In this document: in pieces, positions 16,077 through 23,272 of the stretch | How positions within the stretch are numbered: position 1 is the first letter of the stretch | Layout: every line of letters starts with the position of its first letter | Source: Paenibacillus ginsengarvi | GTDB lineage: Bacteria > Bacillota > Bacilli > Paenibacillales > NBRC-103111 | Reading direction: 5' to 3' | Length of the DNA stretch: 32,485 nucleotides | Assembly (NCBI RefSeq): GCF_003626695.1 | Contig: NZ_RBAH01000049.1 | Coordinates: 1-32,485, forward strand | Position numbers and translations under genes: made by a program | Notes under the pieces: model-generated | The model's database searches: none | Seen by the model: only the letters and a program-made list of their open reading frames with translations | What the model was told of the DNA's origin: nothing

Positions 16077-16808
16077 TTATTTTTGCGCCGAAACGATCAT
16101 AAACATCGGTCTTCGGGTTTCATCCGACATGCCCGGCACGGTTCGCAGCAGCTCTTCGGAAGGGAGCGGCTCCTTGACCGCCTTGACGGCAAATCCGGCG
16201 CCGATCAAATCATTCAAGTAAGTGGCAATCGTGCGATGGTATTTGATAACGTTGTCGGTCAAAAAGGAAGTCTCGCGCATCCCTTCGTGCTGGTACTGAT
16301 CGACCGGCCAATGCAGACGGTTCCCTTGCTCGTCGGTATGCCAATCCTGCTCGTTTCTGGACGTAAAGATCGGATGCTCGACCGAAAAGACGAAGCTGCC
16401 GCCGGGCTTCAGGCAGGCGTAAACCTTTTCGCAGACGGTTTGAAACGGCTCGATATAATGAAAAGCGAGCGAGCTGATGACGACATCGAAGGAGCCGCCT
16501 ACAAAGTCGATATCCTCGATGGGCATTCTGACATAAGTAATCGCAGCATCGTTTGTTAGCTCGCGAGCTTTTTGCAGCATATTTTCGGAAATATCCACGC
16601 CGGTTACGGAGCTTGCGCCCTGCTCAAGCGCGTAGCGGCAATGCCAGCCGAAGCCGCAGCCCAGGTCGAGCACGCTTTTCTGGCGCAGATCCGGCAGCAC
16701 TTCTTTCAGTACATGCCATTCGCCCGCGGCTTCGAGTCCTTTGACCGATCGCGGCATCGTTTCGTAGGCGGCAAAAAAGCGGGCATCATCGTATTTGTTT
16801 TGTTTCAT
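16077..16808 (-). CDS. Class I SAM-dependent methyltransferase
   Basis: This 243-aa soluble methyltransferase has motif I SVLDLGCGFGWHC (about 45-57), an acidic residue at the end of strand beta-2 (VTGVDISENML) and VISSLAFHYIE in the motif IV region, all within a Rossmann-type methyltransferase fold. The substrate is probably a small molecule, but no family-specific feature identifies it. The start has GAAGGAGA (16818-16825) 9 bases upstream. It converges on the AraC sensor, with 21 bases between their stops, and has no evident functional link to its neighbours. A palindrome GTACCG-ATC-CGGTAC at 16889-16903 and a TATGAT -10 candidate at 16850-16855 (minus) lie upstream. Confidence 0.85.
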   Translation of the reverse strand: MKQNKYDDARFFAAYETMPRSVKGLEAAGEWHVLKEVLPDLRQKSVLDLGCGFGWHCRYALEQGASSVTGVDISENMLQKARELTNDAAITYVRMPIEDIDFVGGSFDVVISSLAFHYIEPFQTVCEKVYACLKPGGSFVFSVEHPIFTSRNEQDWHTDEQGNRLHWPVDQYQHEGMRETSFLTDNVIKYHRTIATYLNDLIGAGFAVKAVKEPLPSEELLRTVPGMSDETRRPMFMIVSAQK

Positions 16809-16903
16809 CGAGAAAAGTCTCCTTCTTTCGTATGTACGGAATTGGAACTATCATAACATAAGTTCGGCAAAACATTCCGTTCCCGTTCGTACCGATCCGG
16901 TAC

Positions 16904-16974
16904 AAAAAGCGCCACTCCGCACGGTGGAATCGTTCCATTTGGGAACCCATTCCGGGCATGAAGAGTGGCGCTTT
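16904..16974 (-). terminator. Long compound hairpin, probable terminator for minus-strand transcription
   Basis: AAAGCGCCACTC (16906-16917) and GAGTGGCGCTTT (16963-16974) form a perfect 12-bp stem. The 45-base loop contains its own nested hairpin: GGAAT with ATTCC (16926-16930, 16949-16953) and GTTCC with GGAAC (16932-16936, 16942-16946). Read on the minus strand, the stem is followed by a TTTTT run, fitting termination of the AraC and small-ORF transcript. The loop is unusually elaborate for a simple terminator. Confidence 0.6.
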
Positions 16975-17027
16975 GAAATCAGCGAAAAGTTAACCCGTCT
17001 TTACGCCAAGGCATGCAGATCTGCGTA

Positions 17028-17228
17028 TTATTCGGAGTCGGAAGCTTCTGCGCTGCCCGAGTCGTTGTTTGCGTTGCTGGAGCCGCTGTCCGCGTTGGCA
17101 GCGTCAGAAGTGCGTTTTGATTTTATAAAACCATCCTTGCCCGGAAAACCGCCCTTACCTCCGCGGAGATTGCCTTTGCCGCCAATTCCAACGACCGGGA
17201 CCCGGAGGCGTATCACCCATCCGATCAT
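17028..17228 (-). CDS. Small protein translationally coupled to the upstream AraC gene
   Basis: This 66-aa reading frame has an ATG (17228-17226) that overlaps the stop of the AraC gene as ATGA, a classic coupling arrangement. It ends before the compound hairpin terminator. The sequence has a short hydrophobic start (MIGWVIRLRVPVVGIG), a Gly/Lys-rich middle and a Ser/Asn/Asp-rich acidic tail. I do not recognise a family. The sharp split between basic and acidic halves and the tight overlap favour a real gene, but low-complexity composition can also arise by chance. A role linked to the AraC regulator is inference only. Confidence 0.4.
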   Translation of the reverse strand: MIGWVIRLRVPVVGIGGKGNLRGGKGGFPGKDGFIKSKRTSDAANADSGSSNANNDSGSAEASDSE

Positions 17229-18097
17229 TCCGGCTCGTGATTTTGTTTGCGATAATCGGTCGCACTCAAGCCGGTCGATTCCTTGAAAACGCGGGTAAAC
17301 GAGCGAAGCGAAGAGAAGCCGACGTCATAGGCGATCTCCGCTACCGACATATCGGTGGCGATGAGCAGGCTGGATGCCCGGCGAATGCGCAGCTGGTGCA
17401 AATATTCGAGAAAGTTTTTGCCGAGCAGCCGCTTGAACGCCCCTCTCACGACGAAAACGCTGACGCCGAACCGGTCCGCCACTTCCTCGAGCGAAATCGA
17501 TTCCTCCATGAAATGCGTGTTGACATACTTGACGAAATCCCACTCCACCGGGCTGATATCCACCGTTTGACCGAACGAAGCGAAACCGGGATGATTACGG
17601 AAAAACAAATAAATCACTTCCAGCAGCTTGATCCGCATAAACCCCTGCTTGCCGAGCGCCGCCGAGCGCGATTCCGCCTCCAGAGCCGACAGCACGTCGC
17701 GGATCGCCGCGAACGCATCGGGGGGCAGGTCGTAGTAGGGCCGCGTCTCGTCCGACAGCTTGATCAGCCATTGGCCGACTTCCGTGAAAGCAGGCTGAAA
17801 CAGCGCATTCATGTCGAACATGCAGCAAAACTTGTACAGCGGCTTCTCGTCTTCCAGTCGCATCGCATGCAGATGGTACGGCGGCAGCAAACAGATGCTG
17901 CCGGGCTGCAGCCGGTGCTCGACCCCGCCCACGATCTCGGTTCCTTGTCCGCTCGTGACGAGGGAAATTTCCGCAAATTCGTGGTGATGGTTCGGATAGC
18001 CGCTGCGCAGCGGATAATGCGTAATAAAGAGCGGAAATTCGCCCTTTTTGAACGTGCTCAGCCTGAGGCTGTCCTGGAATACCGGATAAGTCGTCAT
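17225..18097 (-). CDS. Cupin-AraC transcriptional regulator
   Basis: This 290-aa soluble regulator has an N-terminal AraC-type cupin, with the metal- or ligand-pocket segment NHHHEFAEISLVTSG and GSICLLPPYHLHAM. It ends in two helix-turn-helix motifs (ISLEEVADRFGVSVFVVRGAFKR and MSVAEIAYDVGFSSLRSFTRVFKE). Such proteins bind a small sugar or metabolite and activate nearby promoters. I use the ATG at 18097 because GAGGG (18107-18111) lies 9 bases upstream, while the ATG 27 bases earlier has no ribosome binding site. It is divergent from the DegT-type aminotransferase gene, its likely target. The helix-turn-helix region reads intact. Confidence 0.9.
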   Translation of the reverse strand: MTTYPVFQDSLRLSTFKKGEFPLFITHYPLRSGYPNHHHEFAEISLVTSGQGTEIVGGVEHRLQPGSICLLPPYHLHAMRLEDEKPLYKFCCMFDMNALFQPAFTEVGQWLIKLSDETRPYYDLPPDAFAAIRDVLSALEAESRSAALGKQGFMRIKLLEVIYLFFRNHPGFASFGQTVDISPVEWDFVKYVNTHFMEESISLEEVADRFGVSVFVVRGAFKRLLGKNFLEYLHQLRIRRASSLLIATDMSVAEIAYDVGFSSLRSFTRVFKESTGLSATDYRKQNHEPE

Positions 18098-18136
18098 ACA
18101 CGTTGTCCCTCGCCGAAAGGTCATTTGCTATGGTCC

Positions 18137-18147
18137 ATTGTAACAAT
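18137..18147 (-). promoter_or_regulatory. Extended -10 and palindrome in the AraC/aminotransferase divergent region
   Basis: On the minus strand TGT-TACAAT gives an extended -10 (hexamer at 18142-18137) for the AraC gene. The same bases form the palindrome ATTGT-A-ACAAT (18137-18147), which could let the regulator control its own promoter. Confidence 0.4.
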
Positions 18148-18199
18148 TTTTGACCTATATTCCTATACAAAATGGCGTGTAGCCCGGATGGCCGAATCA

Positions 18200-18205
18200 T
18201 ATAAT
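18200..18205 (+). promoter_or_regulatory. -10 element of the aminotransferase gene
   Basis: A perfect TATAAT lies about 34 bases before the start codon. The -35 position (18177-18182, GTGTAG) is poor, which fits activation by the divergent AraC protein. Confidence 0.45.
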
Positions 18206-18238
18206 GAAGACATTACGAATACAAAGGGGACGTGCACG

Positions 18239-19486
18239 ATGAGTCAAGATAAGCTGGCTATTTTGGGTGGACCGAAGACGAAAACGACGCCGTTCGGCAC
18301 GGGCAAGCGATTCGGCCTGGACGAAGCGAAGGAGCTTTTGGAGGCGCTGGAGCAAAACACGCTGTTTTATCATTTCGGCAAAAAGGTCAAAACGTTCCTG
18401 AACAACTTTAACGAGTTGTATGGGGTAAAGTACAGCGTAGCGACGACGTCGGGTACGGCCTCGATTCACGTTGCGCTTGGCGCTGCCGGGGTCACGGTAG
18501 GCGACGAAGTCATCACGAGCCCGATTACGGACCAGGGGACGCTGATCGGTATTTTGTACCAGAACGCGATCCCGGTATTCGCCGATCTCGATCCGAATAC
18601 GTACAACATGGACCCGCAGTCGATCGAAGCGCGCATTACGCCGCGGACAAAAGCGATTTTGGTCGTACACCTCGCCGGCAACCCGGCGGATATGGACGCC
18701 ATTATGGCGATTGCCCGCAAGCATAACGTCAAGGTCATCGAAGACTGCGCACAAAGCTACATGACGAAATACAAAGGACGGCTGGCCGGGACGATCGGCG
18801 ATTACGGCTGTTTCAGCACGAACGATTTCAAGCATATTTCCACTGGGGACGGCGGCATCGTCACCGTCAACTCGGGCGATGAGCAGGACTTCCTGACGAC
18901 GCACGCGTTCGCCGACAAAAACTTCAAGCGGTTCGGCGATACGGTGCAAAAAGAGCTGCACTATGTGGCCCCGAACTACCGGATGACCGAGCTGCAGGGC
19001 GCCGTAGGCATCGCGCAGCTGAAAAAGCTGCCGTGGATTTGCGATCAGCGCACCAAATTCGGCGACCGGATTACGGCCGGCATTTCCGGCTTGCCCGGCA
19101 TCGAGCCTCATAAGGTCGAAGCAGGCAATACCGGCACGTACTGGTTCTATATGATGCGCATCGACGAGTCGAAGCTAACCTGCACCCGCGAGGAGTTCAC
19201 CAAGGCGCTGGCGGCGGAGGGCATTCCGAATTCGGCCGGTTATATTCCGCAGGTCATGTACATGCAGCCGCTGTTCCAGAAGCGTCAGGCGTACCTCGGC
19301 AGCCATTTCCCGTTTGATCTGACGGGCATTACGTACGAGGCGGGCTTGTGCCCGAACGCGGAGGCGATTTTGCAGACGGCGATCCGTCTTAGCGTGAACG
19401 AGTTTTACACCGAGCAAGATGTAGAGGAAATCGTGCAGGCGATCCGCAAGGTAGCGAATCATTTTGCCAAGGTGCCTGCGTTGTAA
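18239..19486 (+). CDS. DegT/DnrJ/EryC1/StrS-family PLP aminotransferase
   Basis: This 415-aa PLP-dependent enzyme typically transfers an amino group to a keto-sugar or keto-cyclitol. Visible hallmarks are ATTSGTASIHVALGAAGV (cofactor phosphate site), VIEDCAQS (Asp contacting the pyridine nitrogen) and FSTNDFKHISTGDGG with the Schiff-base Lys198. The Asn-Asp-Phe-Lys context differs slightly from the usual Ser-x-x-Lys, so activity is likely but the subgroup is uncertain. The start follows AAAGGGGA (18223-18230). A much longer reading frame runs in from upstream through the AraC gene, but it is antisense and not real. No sugar-nucleotide or aminocyclitol pathway genes adjoin it, so this could be catabolic handling of an unusual amino sugar. 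Confidence 0.88.
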   Translation: MSQDKLAILGGPKTKTTPFGTGKRFGLDEAKELLEALEQNTLFYHFGKKVKTFLNNFNELYGVKYSVATTSGTASIHVALGAAGVTVGDEVITSPITDQGTLIGILYQNAIPVFADLDPNTYNMDPQSIEARITPRTKAILVVHLAGNPADMDAIMAIARKHNVKVIEDCAQSYMTKYKGRLAGTIGDYGCFSTNDFKHISTGDGGIVTVNSGDEQDFLTTHAFADKNFKRFGDTVQKELHYVAPNYRMTELQGAVGIAQLKKLPWICDQRTKFGDRITAGISGLPGIEPHKVEAGNTGTYWFYMMRIDESKLTCTREEFTKALAAEGIPNSAGYIPQVMYMQPLFQKRQAYLGSHFPFDLTGITYEAGLCPNAEAILQTAIRLSVNEFYTEQDVEEIVQAIRKVANHFAKVPAL

Positions 19487-19504
19487 CCTATCGCGAGAGT
19501 GAAA

Positions 19505-19540
19505 AGCCTGCCGGGTTCGATCCGGCAGGCTGTTTGTTTT
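19505..19540 (+). terminator. Terminator after the aminotransferase
   Basis: AGCCTGCCGG (19505-19514) pairs perfectly with CCGGCAGGCT (19522-19531) around a 7-base loop. A T-rich GTTTGTTTT tail follows. Confidence 0.88.
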
Positions 19541-19588
19541 GCGGAATGAGCGTACAAATGGTCAAAAGAATGCATGCTCGTTACCTTG

Positions 19589-19603
19589 TTGAATGCGCTT
19601 ACA
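19589..19603 (+). promoter_or_regulatory. Near-consensus CcpA cre site
   Basis: TTGAATGCGCTTACA fits the cre consensus WTGNAANCGNWNNCW at every fixed position except one (T for A at position 6). It lies about 47 bases upstream of the solute-binding protein start at 19650. This implies carbon catabolite control, as expected for a sugar-uptake gene. Confidence 0.45.
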
Positions 19604-19649
19604 TATGAGACGATACGTTCAAATCGCATTCAAACAAGGGGGAACGGTT

Positions 19650-20963
19650 ATGGGAACGAATCGAAAACGATTAAGCTTGGTAACGCTCCTCACCCTGACA
19701 GCGGTAATTGCAGCGGCTTGCGGAGGCGGCGGGAAAGCGATTGACTCGTCCAGGGATGCGGCCTCGGACAAAGAACCTGCCTACCTTAAAGAGCCGGTGG
19801 AGATTACGTTTTACCGGCCGAATACGGCAACGACCGAGGAGCAGTTCAAGCAAATGATGGGAGATGCGGTCAAAGCGAAATTTCCGAACGTGACGCCAAA
19901 GTTTATTCCTTACGCCAAAGGAACCGAGTTTAAGGATGTTATTGCCGCGGGGGAAAATCTCGATATCGTTTTTTACTCGATCGGTCTCATAACGAACATG
20001 ACGGACTACGATTTGCAGTACGATCTATCCGGACTGCTGAAGACGAACAAGTTCGATTTGACCCGCTTGGAGCAAACCCAAGTCGAGTTCATGAAAAACT
20101 TCAGCGGCGGAGGCATGTACGGTTTGCCGGTCTGGACCACGGCGGAGGTGCTCGCCTATAATAAGGACCTTTTCGATAAATTCGGCGTCGCTTACCCGAA
20201 GGACGGAATGACATGGGACGAAGCTTACGAGATGGCGAAAAAGCTGACCCGCAAGGACGGAGGGGTTCAGTATTACGGCTACGGCATGTCGCCGAGCCAT
20301 ATGCTCAACGTGAATCAGCTGTCCGCTCCCTTTAACGATGCACAAAACAAACCGCTCATAACGGATGATAAATTTAAAAAGCTGATCGACAATTTCGCCA
20401 GATTTTATCAGCTTCCGGGCAGCGATCTGGCCAAGGAGCTATGGAGCAAACAAACGACGACGCTGTTTACAAAGGACAAAACGCTGGCGATGTACGCCTA
20501 CTTCAACTCGGTCCTCAACAACGAAGGCAATTATGACGCTGTAACGCTGCCTACGTTCGCGGACGCGAGAGATGTCGGCTCGCAAATGTATCCCACCTAT
20601 GCGACTGTCGCCAGCACTAGCAAGCATAAAGAGATGGCTTATCAGATCGTCGCGTATTTGACTTCGGACGAATACCAGATCAAGATGTCGAAGGATGCTA
20701 CCGGGCTGTCGATCTTGAACAATCCGCAAATCCAAATGACGTTTGCCGAGTCGCTTCCCATCTATCAAGGAAAAAACATCAAATCGTTTTTCCCGGCCAA
20801 ACCGGCTCCCATTACAATGAAAACGAAATATACCGGCATTGTTTCGGGCAAAGCGAATTCGGCGTTGCAGCAAGTCGCGCAGGGAGAGAAGGATGTGGTA
20901 ACGGCTTTGAGGGAAGCCGCCGAAGCGGCGACGAAGGAAATTCAGGCCGCCCAAGGAAAATGA
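19650..20963 (+). CDS. Extracellular solute-binding lipoprotein, family 1 (stand-alone)
   Basis: This 437-aa lipoprotein has a signal peptide ending in the lipobox IAAAC, with anchor Cys24, followed by a Gly stretch. Family-1 binding-protein features include ENLDIVFYSIG, GLPVWTTAEVLAYNKDLFDKFGVAYPKDGMTWDEA and a C-terminal lobe ending in ALREAAEAATKEIQ. It closely resembles the second lipoprotein of the tandem pair (10777-12075), with a shared DKFGV.YPKDGMTW segment even at DNA level. Start by AAGGGGG (19636-19642). It forms its own transcription unit between two terminators, behind a cre-like site, again with no permease genes nearby. The ligand is unknown. Confidence 0.88.
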   Translation: MGTNRKRLSLVTLLTLTAVIAAACGGGGKAIDSSRDAASDKEPAYLKEPVEITFYRPNTATTEEQFKQMMGDAVKAKFPNVTPKFIPYAKGTEFKDVIAAGENLDIVFYSIGLITNMTDYDLQYDLSGLLKTNKFDLTRLEQTQVEFMKNFSGGGMYGLPVWTTAEVLAYNKDLFDKFGVAYPKDGMTWDEAYEMAKKLTRKDGGVQYYGYGMSPSHMLNVNQLSAPFNDAQNKPLITDDKFKKLIDNFARFYQLPGSDLAKELWSKQTTTLFTKDKTLAMYAYFNSVLNNEGNYDAVTLPTFADARDVGSQMYPTYATVASTSKHKEMAYQIVAYLTSDEYQIKMSKDATGLSILNNPQIQMTFAESLPIYQGKNIKSFFPAKPAPITMKTKYTGIVSGKANSALQQVAQGEKDVVTALREAAEAATKEIQAAQGK

Positions 20964-20983
20964 CCGAACGAAAACGAAATAAG

Positions 20984-21028
20984 AACGAGGAGAGCAGCTC
21001 CGGTACCCGGGGCTGCCCTTCGTTGTTT
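20984..21028. terminator. Terminator between converging binding-protein and AraC genes
   Basis: AACGA (20984-20988) pairs with TCGTT (21020-21024) and GCAGC (20994-20998) with GCTGC (21012-21016), around a GC-rich loop. Imperfect bases lie between the two helices and a short T-rich tail follows. It is plausible for both strands. Confidence 0.55.
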
Positions 21029-21042
21029 CTAAGGCTGCGACG

Positions 21043-21963
21043 CTAGCTCGAAGCGTCCGTAACGCCGGACAGCGGCAAATGTTTGGGTCTGAATTGGAGC
21101 GGCGAAAGTCCGGTCCAGCGTTTGAACTGCCGGCTGAAATGACTGACGGAATCGTAGCGAAGCTCGGCGGCAATCGCCTCCACGGACAACTGCGAGCGGA
21201 CGAGCAGCTCCTTGGCCTTTCTTAGCTTCAGCTCCGTAATGTACTGCCGCGGCGGCATGCCGTACACTTTCGTAAAAATTTTCGTGCACTGCCCCCGGCT
21301 AAGGCCGATATGGCGGGCGATATCTTGAACGGTAAGGGCGTCCTGGGCGCAAAGGCGCAATAAATCTTCGATCAAGTGGGCGATTTTCGTTTCATAAGGA
21401 GTTGCATGCTGCTCCTCACAGCCATAGCCATCCTGTTCCTTGACGGATGCCGTATACACAGTGAGCTCCTTGACGATGAGCAGAAAAAAGGCCTGGATCG
21501 CTAGCTTATCGACGCTGGACAAAGGGATATCGGTAACCTCGCCACCATACTTCGTTTTAAGTATGCAGGAGTAGATGACGGATTCGATTTGTTCCAGATA
21601 GCGGGGAATCATCGTTTTTTCGGTATCCGCTTTCGATAGCCGCTCGATTCTCGCGGCGATCAGCTTTTTGCGCAGTTCCGGATCGTCGATATCGAAATGA
21701 ATGGAAATAAAGGTAACAGGTCCCGCAGCTTGATTCAGGAAGCGATGCTTCACGCCCGGCTTAATAAGCAGCAAGTCTCCGGTGCGAAACGGGACGGGGC
21801 GTTCCTGAATATATTCGGTGGCGTTGCCTTCCCAGCAGTATAACAGCTCGAAAGTAGGGTGGTACTCAAGACGGAAGGCATATCCGGCTTCGGCGACGCG
21901 GATATGAAAGTTGTACGTCATAAGGGTGCTGGTCATATTGGGAAGCCCGATACGAGTGCTCAT
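21043..21963 (-). CDS. Cupin-AraC transcriptional regulator
   Basis: This 306-aa regulator has an N-terminal cupin sensor (YHPTFELLYCWEGNATEYI, then GDLLLIKPGVKHRF) and a C-terminal double helix-turn-helix (LTVQDIARHIGLSRGQCTKIF and LSVEAIAAELRYDSVSHFSRQFKR). The start at 21963 is chosen because AAGGGGG (21973-21979) is 9 bases away; the ATG at 21972 directly abuts that site and cannot use it. It is divergent from the DUF2264/sulfatase pair, which it probably regulates. Its own promoter (TTATCA, 17 bases, TATACT) is visible in the shared region. Confidence 0.9.
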   Translation of the reverse strand: MSTRIGLPNMTSTLMTYNFHIRVAEAGYAFRLEYHPTFELLYCWEGNATEYIQERPVPFRTGDLLLIKPGVKHRFLNQAAGPVTFISIHFDIDDPELRKKLIAARIERLSKADTEKTMIPRYLEQIESVIYSCILKTKYGGEVTDIPLSSVDKLAIQAFFLLIVKELTVYTASVKEQDGYGCEEQHATPYETKIAHLIEDLLRLCAQDALTVQDIARHIGLSRGQCTKIFTKVYGMPPRQYITELKLRKAKELLVRSQLSVEAIAAELRYDSVSHFSRQFKRWTGLSPLQFRPKHLPLSGVTDASS

Positions 21964-21998
21964 TGTGAACATCCCCCTTGTGGCAGCATGATAGTTAT

Positions 21999-22027
21999 AG
22001 TATATCAGGATTAACGCGATATGATAA
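21999..22027 (-). promoter_or_regulatory. Sigma-A promoter of the AraC gene
   Basis: On the minus strand TTATCA (22027-22022) and TATACT (22004-21999) are separated by exactly 17 bases and match 4 and 5 of 6 consensus positions. The DUF2264-side promoter must overlap the same 100-bp region. Confidence 0.5.
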
Positions 22028-22065
22028 TGAAGCGTTTTCAATTTACGGAAGGAGCTGTCGAAGCG

Positions 22066-23217
22066 ATGACTCAAACAAACGACAGGGCGTATTGGCTGGA
22101 GACGATGCAACGCATCGCCGCTCCGGTGCTGGAGGCGCTGCATGAGCGGCGGCTGAAGGCCGATATGCCGGTGGAGGGCAAGACGGACGACCGTTCGGAG
22201 TATACGCATCTCGAAGCGCTGGGGCGCTTGCTCACAGGCATCGCGCCCTGGCTTGAAGCGAAAGGAGCCGGCGGCGACGAGGAGGAGCGGCTGCGGGAGC
22301 GGCTGGCGCTTCTCGCCCGATCGGCGATTGATGCCGGGACCGATCCGGTCTCGCCCGACAGGATGAATTTCAGCCGCGGCTATCAGCCGATCGTGGACGC
22401 GGCGTTTTTGTCGCAGGCGATTTTGCGGGCGCCCGTCGAGCTGTGGGACAAGCTGGAGGATCGGGTGCGCCGCAATCTGATCGACGCTTTGAAGGCTACA
22501 CGTTCGAGAAAACCGTATTTCAACAACTGGCTGCTGTTCGCAGCCGCAATCGAAGTGGCGCTATGCCGGATGGGCGAGCCCGATTGGGACCCGATGCGCA
22601 TCGACTTTGCCTTGAAACAGCACGAACAGTGGTACGTAGGAGACGGAACGTACGGCGAAGGGAAGGAGTATCACGCTGACTATTACAACAGCTTCGTCAT
22701 TCAGCCGATGCTCCTCGATATTGTAGAAGCGGTCGGCGATCGCTACGGCGAATGGAAAGCGATGGCGGGACCGATCGCGAGACGGGCCCAGCGTCAGGCG
22801 GTCATACAGGAGAGGCTTATATCGCCGGAAGGAACGTTCCCCCCTGTTGGGCGCTCGCTCGCCTACCGGTTCGGCGCGTTCCAGACGCTGGCGCATGTGG
22901 CGCTGCGCGGCGAACTCCCCGCGCCTCTTGAGCCCGCGCAAGTCCGCTGCGCGCTGACGGCGGTTATCCGCAGAACGATCGAGGCGCCAGGCACGTTTGA
23001 TGCCGGCGGCTGGCTGACGATCGGCTTTTGCGGGCACCAGCCGGAGATCGGCGAGACGTATATTTCGACCGGCAGCCTGTATTTGTGCTCGGTCGCGTTT
23101 TTGCCGCTTGGCCTGAAGGAGGGCGATCCGTTTTGGCAGGGCGAAGCCGAATGGACGCAGTGTAAGGCGTGGTCGGGCGCGTCGTTTTCGATCGATTCCG
23201 CACTGAAGGGCAGTTGA
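22066..23217 (+). CDS. DUF2264 domain protein
   Basis: This 383-aa cytoplasmic protein has no signal peptide. The opening SEYTHLEALGRLLTGIAPWLEAKG and later HEQWYVGDGTYGEGKEYHADYYNSFVIQPM and RAQRQAVIQERLISPEGTFPPVGRS match the DUF2264 family. Members look like alpha/alpha-toroid carbohydrate enzymes but have no agreed reaction. At 383 residues it corresponds to the N-terminal toroid only; many relatives are longer, with an added C-terminal domain. The start at 22066 follows AAGGAG (22049-22054). Reading frame upstream to 22021 has no ribosome binding site. It lies 55 bases before the sulfatase gene and is presumably cotranscribed with it under the divergent AraC protein, suggesting a joint role on a sulfated saccharide. 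Confidence 0.85.
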   Translation: MTQTNDRAYWLETMQRIAAPVLEALHERRLKADMPVEGKTDDRSEYTHLEALGRLLTGIAPWLEAKGAGGDEEERLRERLALLARSAIDAGTDPVSPDRMNFSRGYQPIVDAAFLSQAILRAPVELWDKLEDRVRRNLIDALKATRSRKPYFNNWLLFAAAIEVALCRMGEPDWDPMRIDFALKQHEQWYVGDGTYGEGKEYHADYYNSFVIQPMLLDIVEAVGDRYGEWKAMAGPIARRAQRQAVIQERLISPEGTFPPVGRSLAYRFGAFQTLAHVALRGELPAPLEPAQVRCALTAVIRRTIEAPGTFDAGGWLTIGFCGHQPEIGETYISTGSLYLCSVAFLPLGLKEGDPFWQGEAEWTQCKAWSGASFSIDSALKGS

Positions 23218-23272
23218 ACATCTCTTTCGCCCGAGGATGGGCATCATTTGCGAATACGGGAGGATAACGAAA

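Noticed and set aside
16918..16955. T-box-like GGTGGAATCG text inside the compound hairpin
   Set aside because: It matches only about 10 of 14 T-box positions, has no stem I or specifier loop, and no plus-strand gene follows.
17237..18238. Long in-frame N-terminal extension of the aminotransferase gene
   Set aside because: It is antisense to the intact AraC gene and lacks protein-like composition. The enzyme fold and a good ribosome binding site begin at 18239.
22028..22040. TGAAGCGTTTTCA resembling a CcpA cre site before the DUF2264 gene
   Set aside because: The right half fits, but the left half lacks one base, so spacing around the central CG is wrong.
23237..23272. ATG start for the sulfatase at 23237
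   Set aside because: The only purine-rich sequence directly abuts the ATG. TTG at 23273 has GGGAGG at proper distance and the domain starts there.
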